A stretch of DNA of 64,000 nt, from NCBI GenBank assembly GCA_019911805.1, contig JAIOJV010000088.1, forward strand, positions 1 to 64,000, read 5' to 3'. This DNA comes from Gammaproteobacteria bacterium. Its GTDB lineage: Bacteria > Pseudomonadota > Gammaproteobacteria > Thiohalobacterales > Thiohalobacteraceae. A program made the translations under genes and the position numbers. The notes under the pieces are model-generated. The model was not told the DNA's origin, searched no databases, and saw nothing but the letters and a program-made list of their open reading frames with translations. Each line of letters begins with the position of its first letter. Within the stretch, counting starts at the first letter, position 1. Positions 27,856 to 36,318 of the stretch are shown piece by piece.

Positions 27856-27930
27856 TTGACTAACGGTCAAGGTACCGAAAATATCGGAGAAATCATGCTT
27901 GAACAAAAATTCTGGGAATCTGCCGTTTAA
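27856..27930 (+). other. possible mini-ORF (24 codons, TTG start, or 11 codons, ATG start)
   Basis: AGGAGG at 27846-27851 stands 4 nt before a TTG that opens a 24-codon frame. In the same frame an ATG at 27895 is preceded by GGAG (27886-27889) at a 5-nt spacing and encodes MLEQKFWESAV. Both end at TAA 27928-27930. Two well-placed ribosome binding sites in one frame make translation plausible, but the peptide is not recognised. CTTGAC/GTCAAG flanks the TTG. Confidence 0.35.
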
Positions 27931-28000
27931 GACCGGCGTGACCCAGACGATACGCCCACTGCACCTATCCCATCCGAGATAAAGAGGCATGGGCAATACT

Positions 28001-28009
28001 TGTTAAAAT
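28001..28009 (+). promoter_or_regulatory. extended -10 promoter candidate of the DsrC-like gene
   Basis: TGTTAAAAT (TGn plus TAAAAT) lies about 70 bp before the start codon with no good -35. The leader that follows contains a perfect GGCGTC-CACT-GACGCC hairpin (28044-28059) before the GGAGAG ribosome binding site. Confidence 0.4.
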
Positions 28010-28080
28010 GGCGGACAGCGCGTTAGAGTAAGGCCATAGCGCCGGCGTCCACTGACGCCATAAAGGCCCGGAGAGAGATC

Positions 28081-28722
28081 ATGCTGCTTATCTACGTGTC
28101 GATGAAACACACCCATGAGCCGCTGAAGCGGACGCCGGTGACGCTCATGCTGGATACGGACCCGGATAACCCCATCGAAGGTGTCACGGACCGGCTGGGT
28201 ATCGCGGAGTTCGACCTCCCACCGAGTATCGGCAAGGTCGTGATCGCAGGTGTCACGCGTTATCACGGCCGCCTGGATGGTAACGTCGAGATCGGTATCT
28301 GGTCGTTGACCGATGGCGACGTGGTGGATGAACACGGCGCCCCGGGCGTCGCCGGCGGCAGCACCGCCTACCCTAACATGAAGACCCGCACGCTCAAGGT
28401 CAACGGCCACGAGGTCACCACCGACAGCGAGGGTTATCTGGTGGATCTGGCCGACTGGTCGGAGGATTTCGTCCGCGCCCAGGCCGCGTACGAAGGGCTG
28501 GAGCTGAACAGTCAGCACTGGGAAGTCATCCGCTTCCTGCGCAGCCAGTATGAGAAGCGCATGGTTCAGGCCAACGTGCGCGACGTCATCAAGCACTTCC
28601 GTAAGATCTGGGGACCGGAACAGGGCAGCAACCACTACCTGCACGACCTGTTCCCGCGCGGCGGGCCGCAGAAGCAGGGCAACCGCCTGGCGGGCCTGCT
28701 ACGCGTCAAGGGCGAGCACTGA
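28081..28722 (+). CDS. Cysteine-free DsrC/TusE-family protein with an extra N-terminal domain
   Basis: 213 aa. Residues about 105-213 are a DsrC/TusE domain: LKVNGHEVTTDSEGYLVDLADWSEDF, HWEVIRFLRSQY and FPRGGPQKQGNRLAGL. DsrC carries sulfur as a trisulfide on two C-terminal-arm cysteines and TusE uses one. Here the penultimate Cys is absent, the second Cys position is Asn201, and the whole protein has no cysteine. It therefore cannot carry persulfide and resembles the Cys-less regulatory group (RspA) of the family. Residues 1-104 form an added, probably beta-rich domain (GVTDRLGIAEFDLPPSIGKV, GNVEIGIWSLTDGD) that I do not recognise. The start has GGAGAGAG upstream. The neighbour is an NsrR-like regulator, convergent. 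Confidence 0.85.
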   Translation: MLLIYVSMKHTHEPLKRTPVTLMLDTDPDNPIEGVTDRLGIAEFDLPPSIGKVVIAGVTRYHGRLDGNVEIGIWSLTDGDVVDEHGAPGVAGGSTAYPNMKTRTLKVNGHEVTTDSEGYLVDLADWSEDFVRAQAAYEGLELNSQHWEVIRFLRSQYEKRMVQANVRDVIKHFRKIWGPEQGSNHYLHDLFPRGGPQKQGNRLAGLLRVKGEH

Positions 28723-28799
28723 GGGAAGGGGCAACCGGTACCACCGGGCCTCGGGCCGCGCCCCGCCACACCCCATCACGGGAACCGGCCGGGACCGCC

Positions 28800-29237
28800 T
28801 CACGCCACCTTGAGCAGCGCCGCCAGCTGATCCCGGTTGCGCATGACGTCCGCCAGGGTGTATCCATCCAGCACGGCATAAAATGCCTGCAATGCGCGCT
28901 GCAGTATCCCCCGCAGCGCGCAGGCCGGCTCGATACGACACCGTGAGGAATCGGCTGCGAAGCACTCCACCAGTGAGGTGCTGGATTCCGTGCCCCGCAC
29001 CAGCTGGCCGAGATTGATCTGCTCGGGCTGCATCCCAAGACGTACACCGCCACTCTTGCCCCGCACGGTTTCGACGTATCCCTGCTGGCCGAGATAATGG
29101 ACCACCTTCATGAGATGGTTCTTGGAAATCCCATGGGCCACGGCGATATCCGCGCTGGTGACCAGCTCGTCCTCGGGATGCAGCGCGAGATAGATCAGCA
29201 CGCGCATACTGTAGTCGGTAAATGTCGTCAATCGCAT
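28800..29237 (-). CDS. Rrf2-family, NsrR-like Fe-S transcriptional repressor
   Basis: 145 aa. The N-terminal winged helix (MRLTTFTDYSMRVLIYLALHPEDELVTSADIA, ISKNHLMKVVHYLGQQGYV) is typical of NsrR. Three Cys residues at 92, 100 and 106 (ECFAADSSRCRIEPAC) are placed as the Fe-S ligands of NsrR, and LDGYTLADV closes the protein as in that group. NsrR senses nitric oxide through its cluster and represses NO-defence genes. NsrR-like half-sites are found upstream of the adjacent CBS-domain gene. RirA-like or other Rrf2 roles cannot be excluded because the Cys spacing (C-x7-C-x5-C) differs from E. coli NsrR. Confidence 0.85.
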   Translation of the reverse strand: MRLTTFTDYSMRVLIYLALHPEDELVTSADIAVAHGISKNHLMKVVHYLGQQGYVETVRGKSGGVRLGMQPEQINLGQLVRGTESSTSLVECFAADSSRCRIEPACALRGILQRALQAFYAVLDGYTLADVMRNRDQLAALLKVA

Positions 29238-29320
29238 GAGAACAACTCACTTAAAAACACTTTCACCGCGGTGACATGCGGGAGATACCGAGATCCACAA
29301 CCTCCCGCACACGCCCGTCG

Positions 29321-29347
29321 CCCCCCAGCGTACGCGTGCTGGGGGGG
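29321..29347 (-). terminator. GC-rich hairpin after the CBS-domain gene
   Basis: CCCCCCAGC and GCTGGGGGG form a perfect 9-bp stem with an 8-nt loop, located between the end of the CBS gene and the start of the NsrR-like gene on the same strand. There is no T-run, so intrinsic termination is doubtful. Confidence 0.35.
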
Positions 29348-29429
29348 TAGCGGTTTGAAAGGTGTGGTCGTGTCCGCATTTACCTCGGTGTTGCTGTGGC
29401 AAATGCGGTGCCCTGAGGCCTCCGGTGAT

Positions 29430-30032
29430 TTACAGGCCGGGCGCCATCAGCAGCCCCTTGATGACCGTCGAGCGACTCACAATGCCGGTAACACGGTTCC
29501 GCTCGTCGGTGACAACCAGGGTTTTGACCTCTGTCTGACGCATGCGTTCACAGGCATCGTTCAGCGTATCCTGCTCGCGCACTGTGACGACGGCTGACGA
29601 CATGAGGTCCGCCACCCGTCCCGCCAGCGTCGGTGTGCTGTGATGGTGGCCGGTGAGAGTATCCCACAAGTCGTGTAAACGCGAGCCCTTGCGGTGGTGG
29701 TGTGGCAGCCCCGCCAGCGTCAGCAGATCCGCTTCCGTGATGATGCCGAGCAGCTGCATGTCGGCATCGACTACCGGCAGGGCACTGACGTGGTGCTCAA
29801 GGAAACGCCGGCCGGCCTCCAGCAGGGGCTCATCCGCGCCGATGGTGAAGACCTCCCGGGCCATCAGATCCGCTACCGGCACGCTTTCCGCGCGCCGGAT
29901 GAGTGCATGATTGACCGCACGCTCGTAGATTTCCATCAGGTCATCCAAGGTTACATCGATGTAGGTGGCGATCTCCCGCAGGGCTTGGCGCAGATCGTCA
30001 CGCGTCACCATGACCAGGTCGATGCTCTGCAT
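29430..30032 (-). CDS. CBS-domain pair protein
   Basis: 200 aa. An N-terminal helical part (MQSIDLVMVTRDDLRQALREIATYIDVTLDDLMEIYERA) is followed by two CBS motifs: VADLMAREVFTIGADEPLLEAGRRFLEHHVSALPVVD with LLGIITEADLLTL, then RVADLMSSAVVTVREQDTLNDACERM with VTGIVSRSTVI. CBS pairs usually bind adenine nucleotides and regulate partner proteins. A His-rich linker (LPHHHRKGS, TGHHHS) lies between them. The start at 30032 has AGGAGG 6 nt upstream. NsrR-type half-sites lie 34-62 bp upstream, so NO control is likely. The partner is unknown. Confidence 0.85.
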   Translation of the reverse strand: MQSIDLVMVTRDDLRQALREIATYIDVTLDDLMEIYERAVNHALIRRAESVPVADLMAREVFTIGADEPLLEAGRRFLEHHVSALPVVDADMQLLGIITEADLLTLAGLPHHHRKGSRLHDLWDTLTGHHHSTPTLAGRVADLMSSAVVTVREQDTLNDACERMRQTEVKTLVVTDERNRVTGIVSRSTVIKGLLMAPGL

Positions 30033-30065
30033 GACGTCCCTCCTCGCGGGTGGAAAACAGCCATT

Positions 30066-30094
30066 AAATATACATCTTTGAATATACATCTTTT
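30066..30094 (-). promoter_or_regulatory. two direct NsrR-like half-sites upstream of the CBS-domain gene
   Basis: Read on the minus strand, AAAGATGTATATT occurs twice in tandem (30094-30080 and 30079-30066). The NsrR half-site consensus is AAGATGYATTT. Here the half-sites are direct and not inverted. The position just upstream of the start of the CBS gene, beside the NsrR-like gene, supports regulation by it. The AT-rich sequence could also serve as the -10 region. Confidence 0.55.
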
Positions 30095-30326
30095 CAGCAG
30101 ACGGTACCTAGTCGCAGATACTTGGTCGCAGATGCTTGGCCGAGGCAATTTGACCCTGCAAATCGCCGGGTTTTCCGTACCGCGCTGCCCCACCCCCGGC
30201 TACGCGGCCGGCAGCGGCTGGAATCGGCGCAAACCTGCAAGACCTGTCCGCCGCGCGGTGCTCTGCTAGACTCGCCCGCCTGGCCACCGCAACCGGGGCC
30301 GGGCGCGGCCCCCAGCAGCAACGAGA

Positions 30327-32654
30327 ATGTCCATGATCGACCTCATCCAACGCATTGCCCAGGAATTGTCCGCCCACCCCCGGCAGGTGCAGGCGGCCGT
30401 CGCGCTGCTCGACGAGGGCGCCACCGTGCCGTTCATCGCCCGCTACCGCAAAGAGGCCACCGGCGGCCTGGACGATACCCAGCTGCGCAACCTGGAAGAG
30501 CGCCTCGGCTATCTGCGCGCACTCGAGGAGCGCCGCGCGAGCGTGCTCAAGAGCATCGATGAACAGGGCAAGCTCACGCCCGAACTGAACACCGCTATCC
30601 TCGGCGCCGACACCAAGACCCGTCTGGAGGATCTCTACGCGCCCTACAAACCGAAGCGCCGCACCAAGGCCCAGATCGCCCGCGAAGCGGGTATCGAGCC
30701 GTTGCTGGATGCCCTGCTTACCGATCCGGCACTCGATCCGGAGACGGCTGCGGGAGACTATCTGAATGCCGACGCCGGCTTCGCCGATAGCGCCGCGGTG
30801 CTCGAGGGTGCGCGACAGCTCTTCATGGAGCGCGCCGCTGAGGACGCCGATCTGGTCGGCGCACTGCGCACGCTGGCCTGGGACACCGGCCTGCTGCAAT
30901 CGAGCGTCATCGAAGGCCAGGAGCAGGCCGGCGCGAAGTTCAGTGACTACTTCGATTTCTCGGAACCGCTGCACAAGGTCCCCTCCCACCGCGCACTGGC
31001 GATGTTTCGCGGCCGCAGCGAGGGCGCGCTGCGCCTGAAGCTGTGCGTGCCCGGCCAGGATACCGCCGCGGCCGGCAACGCTACCCTCGCCGCGGGGGGC
31101 CGCTGCGAGGCACGCATCGCCGCATGCTTCGGTATTCAGGACCAGGGCCGCGCCGCGGACGGCTGGTTGGCAACCTCGGTGCGTTGGGCCTGGCGCGTGA
31201 AACTGCACTTGCAGCTGGAGAACGAACTGTTTCTGCGCCTGCGCGAGGCGGCGGAGGAGGAGGCCATCCGGGTGTTCGGCGAGAACCTGCGTGACCTGCT
31301 GCTGGCCGCGCCGGCCGGCCCGCGCGTCACCCTCGGCCTCGATCCCGGCCTGCGCACCGGCGTGAAGGCCGCCGTCGTCAACAGCACCGGTGCGCTGGTC
31401 GACCACACGACCATCTATCCGCACGAACCGAGAAGGCAGTGGGACGCATCCATCGCCACGCTCGCCGCGCTCATCACCAGGCACAAGGTCGAACTCGTCA
31501 GCATCGGCAACGGTACCGCCTCGCGCGAGACCGACCGGCTGGTGAAGGATCTCGCCAAGCGTCACCCGGAACTGGGGATCACCAGCCTGGTGGTGAGCGA
31601 GGCTGGCGCCTCGGTGTATTCGGCCTCCGAGTTCGCCGCCCACGAATTCCCCGATCTCGACGTGTCGCTGCGCGGCGCGGCCTCCATCGCGCGGCGCCTG
31701 CAGGACCCGCTCGCGGAACTGGTGAAGATCGAACCCAAGGCCATCGGCGTCGGCCAGTACCAGCACGATGTCAATCAATCACGCCTGGCACACAAGCTCG
31801 GTGCGGTCGTGGAGGATTGTGTGAATGCCGTCGGCGTGACCGTGAATACCGCTTCCGTCCCGCTGCTCGCGCGCGTCGCCGGGTTCTCGGAGACGCTGGC
31901 GCGTAACGTCGTCGCCCACCGCGACCAGCACGGCCCGTTCCGCAACCGCCAGCAACTGCTGCAGGTCGCACGCCTGGGTCCCAAGGCCTTCGAGCAGGCC
32001 GCCGGCTTTCTGCGCATCATGAACGGTGACAACCCGCTCGATGCCTCTGCCGTGCACCCCGAGGCCTATCCCGTGGTGGAGCGCATCCTGGCCCGGACGG
32101 GCCGCGACATCCGTGAACTCCTGGGCAACGGCGCCGTCCTGAAAACGCTCGCCGCCAACGAGTTCACCGACGAGCGCTTCGGTGAACCCACCGTGCGCGA
32201 CATCATCCGCGAGTTGGACAAGCCTGGTCGCGACCCGCGCCCCGGGTTCAAGACCGCCAGCTTCAAGGACGGCGTGGAGAAGCTCTCCGATCTCCAGCCG
32301 GGCATGCTCCTCGAAGGCGTGGTCACCAATGTCGCCAACTTCGGCGCCTTCGTCGACATCGGCGTGCACCAGGACGGCCTGGTGCATATCTCCATGCTGG
32401 CGGATAAGTTCGTCAAGGACCCGCGCGAGGTGGTCAAGGCCGGCGACGTCGTGAAAGTGAAGGTGCTGGAGATCGACCAGGCGCGTAAGCGCATCAGCCT
32501 GAGCATGCGGCTTCACGATGAAGCCTCGGCGAAAGCACCGCGCGCACACGCCGACCGCGGCCGTCCCTCTCAGGCCAGGCGCGACAAGCCGCGCGCCGAA
32601 CCCCCGCAACCCAGCGGCGCGATGGCCGAGGCGTTCGCGAGATTGAAGCGGTAG
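30327..32654 (+). CDS. tex: Tex-type RNA-binding transcription accessory protein
   Basis: A 775-aa protein. The N-terminal Tex helix-turn-helix domain starts with [34 protein letters not shown]. The YqgF RNase H-like domain contains [18 protein letters not shown], followed by a helix-hairpin-helix region ([27 protein letters not shown]) and a C-terminal S1 RNA-binding domain ([33 protein letters not shown]). Full length for the family. Tex is an essential or virulence-linked nucleic-acid-binding protein thought to act in transcription or ribosome-associated processes. The alternative start ATG 30333 is two codons later. GGGATTT tandem repeats begin 4 bp after its stop codon. Confidence 0.96.
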   Translation: MSMIDLIQRIAQELSAHPRQVQAAVALLDEGATVPFIARYRKEATGGLDDTQLRNLEERLGYLRALEERRASVLKSIDEQGKLTPELNTAILGADTKTRLEDLYAPYKPKRRTKAQIAREAGIEPLLDALLTDPALDPETAAGDYLNADAGFADSAAVLEGARQLFMERAAEDADLVGALRTLAWDTGLLQSSVIEGQEQAGAKFSDYFDFSEPLHKVPSHRALAMFRGRSEGALRLKLCVPGQDTAAAGNATLAAGGRCEARIAACFGIQDQGRAADGWLATSVRWAWRVKLHLQLENELFLRLREAAEEEAIRVFGENLRDLLLAAPAGPRVTLGLDPGLRTGVKAAVVNSTGALVDHTTIYPHEPRRQWDASIATLAALITRHKVELVSIGNGTASRETDRLVKDLAKRHPELGITSLVVSEAGASVYSASEFAAHEFPDLDVSLRGAASIARRLQDPLAELVKIEPKAIGVGQYQHDVNQSRLAHKLGAVVEDCVNAVGVTVNTASVPLLARVAGFSETLARNVVAHRDQHGPFRNRQQLLQVARLGPKAFEQAAGFLRIMNGDNPLDASAVHPEAYPVVERILARTGRDIRELLGNGAVLKTLAANEFTDERFGEPTVRDIIRELDKPGRDPRPGFKTASFKDGVEKLSDLQPGMLLEGVVTNVANFGAFVDIGVHQDGLVHISMLADKFVKDPREVVKAGDVVKVKVLEIDQARKRISLSMRLHDEASAKAPRAHADRGRPSQARRDKPRAEPPQPSGAMAEAFARLKR

Positions 32655-32657
32655 GGC

Positions 32658-32905
32658 GGGATTTGGGATTTGGGATTTGGGATTTGGGAAAGAGTGTGGA
32701 GCCCCTGGTTAGGGTGTCAATACCCTGAATCCCAAATGTTGAATCTCAGATCCAGCCCCCGTAGGAGCGGCATTCCTGCCGCGATCGGCGCAGCTCCCGA
32801 CCCCCGAATCCCGAATCCCGAATCCTGGTTGCCGAATCCCGGCTGCCGCGGTCTGGACGTCAACCCCCGAATCCCGAATCCCGAATCCCAAATCCCGAAT
32901 CCCGA
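32658..32905. repeat. GGGATTT and CCCGAAT tandem repeats plus a GTAGGAGCGGC palindrome
   Basis: GGGATTT is repeated about four times at 32658-32689. The complementary-type CCCGAAT/CCCAAAT repeats stand at about 32802-32830 and 32863-32905. Between them at 32761-32796 is a GTAGGAGCGGCATTCC/GCCGCGATC palindrome. The right-hand repeat block is inside the 3' end of the epimerase gene. Confidence 0.8.
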
Positions 32906-33873
32906 TTGCGATACACATGCACCATGTCGGGCAGGACATCTTCGAGCCGGTACCGTGGCTCGAAACCCAACAGCACCTCCGCCTGCACGGAACGGTAGCA
33001 GGCCGAATCCAGCAGGCGCGCCGCAAGTGTGCCGTTGAACGGTAGGCGACGGCGCAACAGCCGCTCGCCCAGATCGCCGACGCGGCCGAGCGCGCGCAGC
33101 AGGCCGGCCGGCACGCTCCATGCCGGAACCGGTCTGCCGAGGGCGGCCGCCATGGACGTGTAGATGCGCCGCGTCGAATAGGCCTCGCCGTCATCGACGA
33201 TACACACCTGACCGGCGGCCTCGGCGCGCGTGCCGGCGGCGAGCAGCGCCGCGACCAGATCCTGCACGCTCACCATGGAACGGACGTTGTGCGTCTCCGG
33301 CACAGGCGGGAAGCTGCCCCGGTCGATGGCGCGCAGCATGGCGGCGAGATTGCCTTTCACCCCCGGACCGTACACCAGCGCCGGCCGCAGCACGCTGATC
33401 TCCACGCCGCGGCGCGCACCCTGCTCCAACAACCAGTCTTCGATCTCGCGTTTGATCCGGCCGTAGGGGTCAGTCGGCGCGCACATGCTGTGCTCGTTCA
33501 GGCATGCGTGTGCATCCTCGCTGCCGGCCTTGACGCTGCTGACGAACACGAGCCGGCGCACCCCGCCCTCGGCGGCGCAGCGGAACAGGTTCTGTGTGCC
33601 TTCCAGATTGATGTGGCGGTGACGTTCGAGTTCCGCCGGATCCGGGGTGGAGACGGCATGCGCGTAGCCGGCGAGGTGGAAGAGCGTGTCCACACCGTCC
33701 AGGAAGCCCTGCAGCGACGCCGGCTCGGTCAGGTCGCCGCAATGCCGGATCGCACCCGCAGGCATTATTGGCAGCGGCCGGCGCACGAGCAGTCGCAGCG
33801 GCACGGCACGCTCGCTCAGCGCCTGCAGCAACGCGCCGCCGACGAAGCCGCTCACCCCGGTCACGGCCGTCAT
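32860..33873 (-). CDS. NAD-dependent epimerase/dehydratase (extended SDR)
   Basis: 337 aa from the chosen start. The Rossmann motif VTGVSGFVGGALLQAL is at the N-terminus, then DTLFHLAGYAHAV, the substrate/catalytic VFVSSVKAGSE and YGRIKREIEDWLL (YxxxK), LRPALVYGPGVKGNL and FEPRYRLEDVL. It resembles UDP-glucose/GalNAc 4-epimerase-like enzymes of polysaccharide loci, substrate unknown. The frame is open to 33945, but homology begins at MTAVTGVSGF, so 33873 is preferred (33894 is also possible). Oddity: the last residues, RNRDSGFGIRDSGFGG, are encoded by the tandem intergenic repeat, so the native stop has been replaced by repeat sequence. Confidence 0.85.
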   Translation of the reverse strand: MTAVTGVSGFVGGALLQALSERAVPLRLLVRRPLPIMPAGAIRHCGDLTEPASLQGFLDGVDTLFHLAGYAHAVSTPDPAELERHRHINLEGTQNLFRCAAEGGVRRLVFVSSVKAGSEDAHACLNEHSMCAPTDPYGRIKREIEDWLLEQGARRGVEISVLRPALVYGPGVKGNLAAMLRAIDRGSFPPVPETHNVRSMVSVQDLVAALLAAGTRAEAAGQVCIVDDGEAYSTRRIYTSMAAALGRPVPAWSVPAGLLRALGRVGDLGERLLRRRLPFNGTLAARLLDSACYRSVQAEVLLGFEPRYRLEDVLPDMVHVYRNRDSGFGIRDSGFGG

Positions 33874-34158
33874 GCCGATACTGCGCCCGTCCATTGTCAC
33901 GTCCGCCGCATCCTCGTCGGTGCTCAGGGCAGATCCGTGAGCCATATCGCGATGCCCAGAAAGCAGGACGTGCCCCGGCGATGAAATCCATCCATCACAA
34001 GGGCTGGGAACTGCTCATGGGGCGCCTCATGATGCGCTGGTTGGAAAACAGCCTCCCATTGTCTGGGAGACACCGCTACGGGTCCAGCGCACCATCCGCG
34101 TTTCGGCAGAGGGCTGCGACCGACAATGACCACAACGGGGAGTACTGCCGACAGACCC

Positions 34159-35229
34159 CTAGGCACGAACCACCAGCGGCGGCCCCTCGCCCGCGGCGGC
34201 AACGACACGATTGCCGCCGGCCTGCTTGGCGAGATAGAGCGCGCAGTCGGCGCGCTCGATCAGTTTCGTCGGCGGCACCTCGCCGAACGGCACCAGCGCC
34301 GCCACGCCCAGGCTGAGCGTCACCCGCCCGGTCGCCGGGGCGGCCGGGTGTGCCAGTTCGAGCCCCTCCACGGCGGCGCGCATCTGCTCGGCGAGATGCC
34401 GCGCGCTGCTGAGCTCCGTGTCCGGCAGCACCACGACAAATTCCTCCCCACCGTAGCGCGCCACCAGATCCGCCGGGCGGACCGCCTGGCGGGCGAGCAC
34501 CGCCGCCACCTGTCGCAGGCAGTCGTCGCCGGCCAGATGACCGAGCGCATCGTTGTAGGCCTTGAAGGCGTCCAGATCGGCCATGATCAACGCCAGTGGG
34601 GTCTGGCTGCGCCGTGCGCGCCGCCATTCCATCTCCAGCATCTGTTCGAAACGGCGCCGGTTGCCGATGCCCGTCAACCCGTCCTGGTGTGCCCATGCCT
34701 CGAGTACCCGCTGCTGCCGACTGCGATCCAGCAGCACCAGCAGCTGCCCGAACAGTGCCAGCAGCACCACCGTGCCACCGACGATCTGCAGGGTGTAGCG
34801 GCGGACCGCGACCCCGGCCCCGCGCAGATCCACCTCCAGCTTGAGACGCGCCTCGCGGGCATAGCCGTAGGTGATCGTCTGCGACAGCAGCAGACGATCC
34901 GTACCGTCCGCCCCGCTCGGTTCGCCACCATAGCGCGCCAGCACGAAGCCATCCTGTGTCTCCACCGACAGGTGGATGGCCTCAGGATGCTGCCGCCCCC
35001 AGCTGTCCACCAGCAGCTCGGCCAGATGGTATTGCTCACTGGTCAGCGACTCGGTGATCAAGCCGGCCAGAAACCCGAGCTCGGCCTTGGCCGCATCACG
35101 CTGACGGGCGTAGACCTCGTGATATTCGCGGCTGATCAGCAGGGCGTCCGCGACCAGGACCAGCACCAGCAGCAACGCCAATGTCGCCCAATAGAGGTCG
35201 CGGTGACGACCGGCGAGGTACCTGATCAT
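34159..35229 (-). CDS. Membrane-anchored diguanylate cyclase (GGDEF)
   Basis: 356 aa. Two membrane helices (about 12-32 and 146-166) flank a periplasmic region of about 110 residues. A cytoplasmic GGDEF domain follows: DGLTGIGNRRRFEQML, the active site RYGGEEF and, five residues before it, an intact inhibitory I-site RPAD. It should make c-di-GMP with product inhibition. Its ATG overlaps the stop of the upstream periplasmic PhnD-like gene (ATGA), suggesting that the binding protein delivers the signal to the periplasmic part of this cyclase. Confidence 0.9.
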   Translation of the reverse strand: MIRYLAGRHRDLYWATLALLLVLVLVADALLISREYHEVYARQRDAAKAELGFLAGLITESLTSEQYHLAELLVDSWGRQHPEAIHLSVETQDGFVLARYGGEPSGADGTDRLLLSQTITYGYAREARLKLEVDLRGAGVAVRRYTLQIVGGTVVLLALFGQLLVLLDRSRQQRVLEAWAHQDGLTGIGNRRRFEQMLEMEWRRARRSQTPLALIMADLDAFKAYNDALGHLAGDDCLRQVAAVLARQAVRPADLVARYGGEEFVVVLPDTELSSARHLAEQMRAAVEGLELAHPAAPATGRVTLSLGVAALVPFGEVPPTKLIERADCALYLAKQAGGNRVVAAAGEGPPLVVRA

Positions 35230-36107
35230 GGCGTGCTACCCGCGCCCATCGGCCCCGCGGGCGTGGCCTCAGCCCCACCGAGCAGCTCGCGCAATGCCGC
35301 GTAGCCGCCAGCGTTCGCAGCGACGATGGCGGTGACCTCGGGACGGATTGCCCTGAGTACCGCCCGGCCCGACTCGCTGTCGCGCAGCGCGAGCAGGAGT
35401 TCGCGCAGGCGCGTCACCTGCGCCGGGGGAAGACGGGCACTGGCGACGAACAGATTCTCCGGGATCGGCGGTGTCACCGCGATCGCCCGCAGCCCCCGTG
35501 CCCGGTAGCGTTCGAAGACCTCCGCGCGCGCCGCGCCGGCGGCGTAGTCGCCCGACAGCACAGCCAGTGCCACATTTTCGGGGCTGCCGAGAAAGCGGTA
35601 GCCCCCCAGGTCCAGGAGATCGATGCCGGCCCGCCGCAACAGTTCGCGCGGCGCCCGGTAACCCGTCGCGGAATATTCACTGCCGAAGGCGAACAGCTGC
35701 CCGGTGAGCTGATCGAGATTGCGGATCGACGCATCCGACCGCACGAAGATCGTACCGTGAAACGCCGCGCGGCCGTCGACCTCCAACCGGCCGAGCAGCG
35801 GGCGTGGACCATAGCGCTCGACCAGCGACAGATAGGCGGTCGACGAGACGAAGGCGATATCCACGGCCGCACGGCCGACCTGCTCGATGTGCTGCGCGTG
35901 GCTGTGCGCGACGCGCAGCCGGACCTGAACCCCAAGCTGTCCAGTGAGGTACTGTGTGAGCGGCTGGAACCGCGCCTCCAGCTCGGTCGCGGCCAGATAG
36001 GGAGGCAGACCCAGAACGAGCCGGTCTGCCGGTGGCGCGGCCATCATCACAAGCGACCACAGCCCCAGCCCCAATGCAACCACGCCCTTCGCACCTATCC
36101 GCATCAT
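35226..36107 (-). CDS. PhnD-like periplasmic binding protein, probable sensor partner of the GGDEF protein
   Basis: 293 aa. A signal peptide (MMRIGAKGVVALGLGLWSLVMMAAPP) is followed by a phosphonate-type substrate-binding domain: LVLGLPPYLAATELEARFQPLTQYLTGQLGVQVRLRVAHS, VDIAFVSSTAYLSLVERYG, and LFAFGSEYSATGYRAPRELL. No transporter permease or ATPase of the Phn type is beside it; its coupled neighbour is a GGDEF protein. A ligand-sensing rather than transport role is inferred. The start at 36107 was chosen at the signal peptide; the frame is open to 36353 without family resemblance. Confidence 0.85.
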   Translation of the reverse strand: MMRIGAKGVVALGLGLWSLVMMAAPPADRLVLGLPPYLAATELEARFQPLTQYLTGQLGVQVRLRVAHSHAQHIEQVGRAAVDIAFVSSTAYLSLVERYGPRPLLGRLEVDGRAAFHGTIFVRSDASIRNLDQLTGQLFAFGSEYSATGYRAPRELLRRAGIDLLDLGGYRFLGSPENVALAVLSGDYAAGAARAEVFERYRARGLRAIAVTPPIPENLFVASARLPPAQVTRLRELLLALRDSESGRAVLRAIRPEVTAIVAANAGGYAALRELLGGAEATPAGPMGAGSTP

Positions 36108-36318
36108 GGGCTTGCATACCTCGGCCTGTGACCCAACCGGCAACGCCTCCGCAACGGCGGGCTGGTCCGCCGAACGCCGAAAGACCACAGTGAAAAGGTA
36201 GTTGAGACGCCTTGAAGAGGCAACCGGGGCACGCGTTCCGAGCCACCGGGCCATGCCGGCCGGCGGGCGCATGCTACACTGGAGCGCCCCCAGGATCGGC
36301 CGCCCGATACCCGATGTC

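Noticed and set aside
32861-32905. Treating the epimerase gene as a pseudogene because its end is repeat-derived
   Set aside because: The conserved SDR core and the C-terminal FEPRYRLEDVL block are intact; only the last dozen or so residues come from the repeat.
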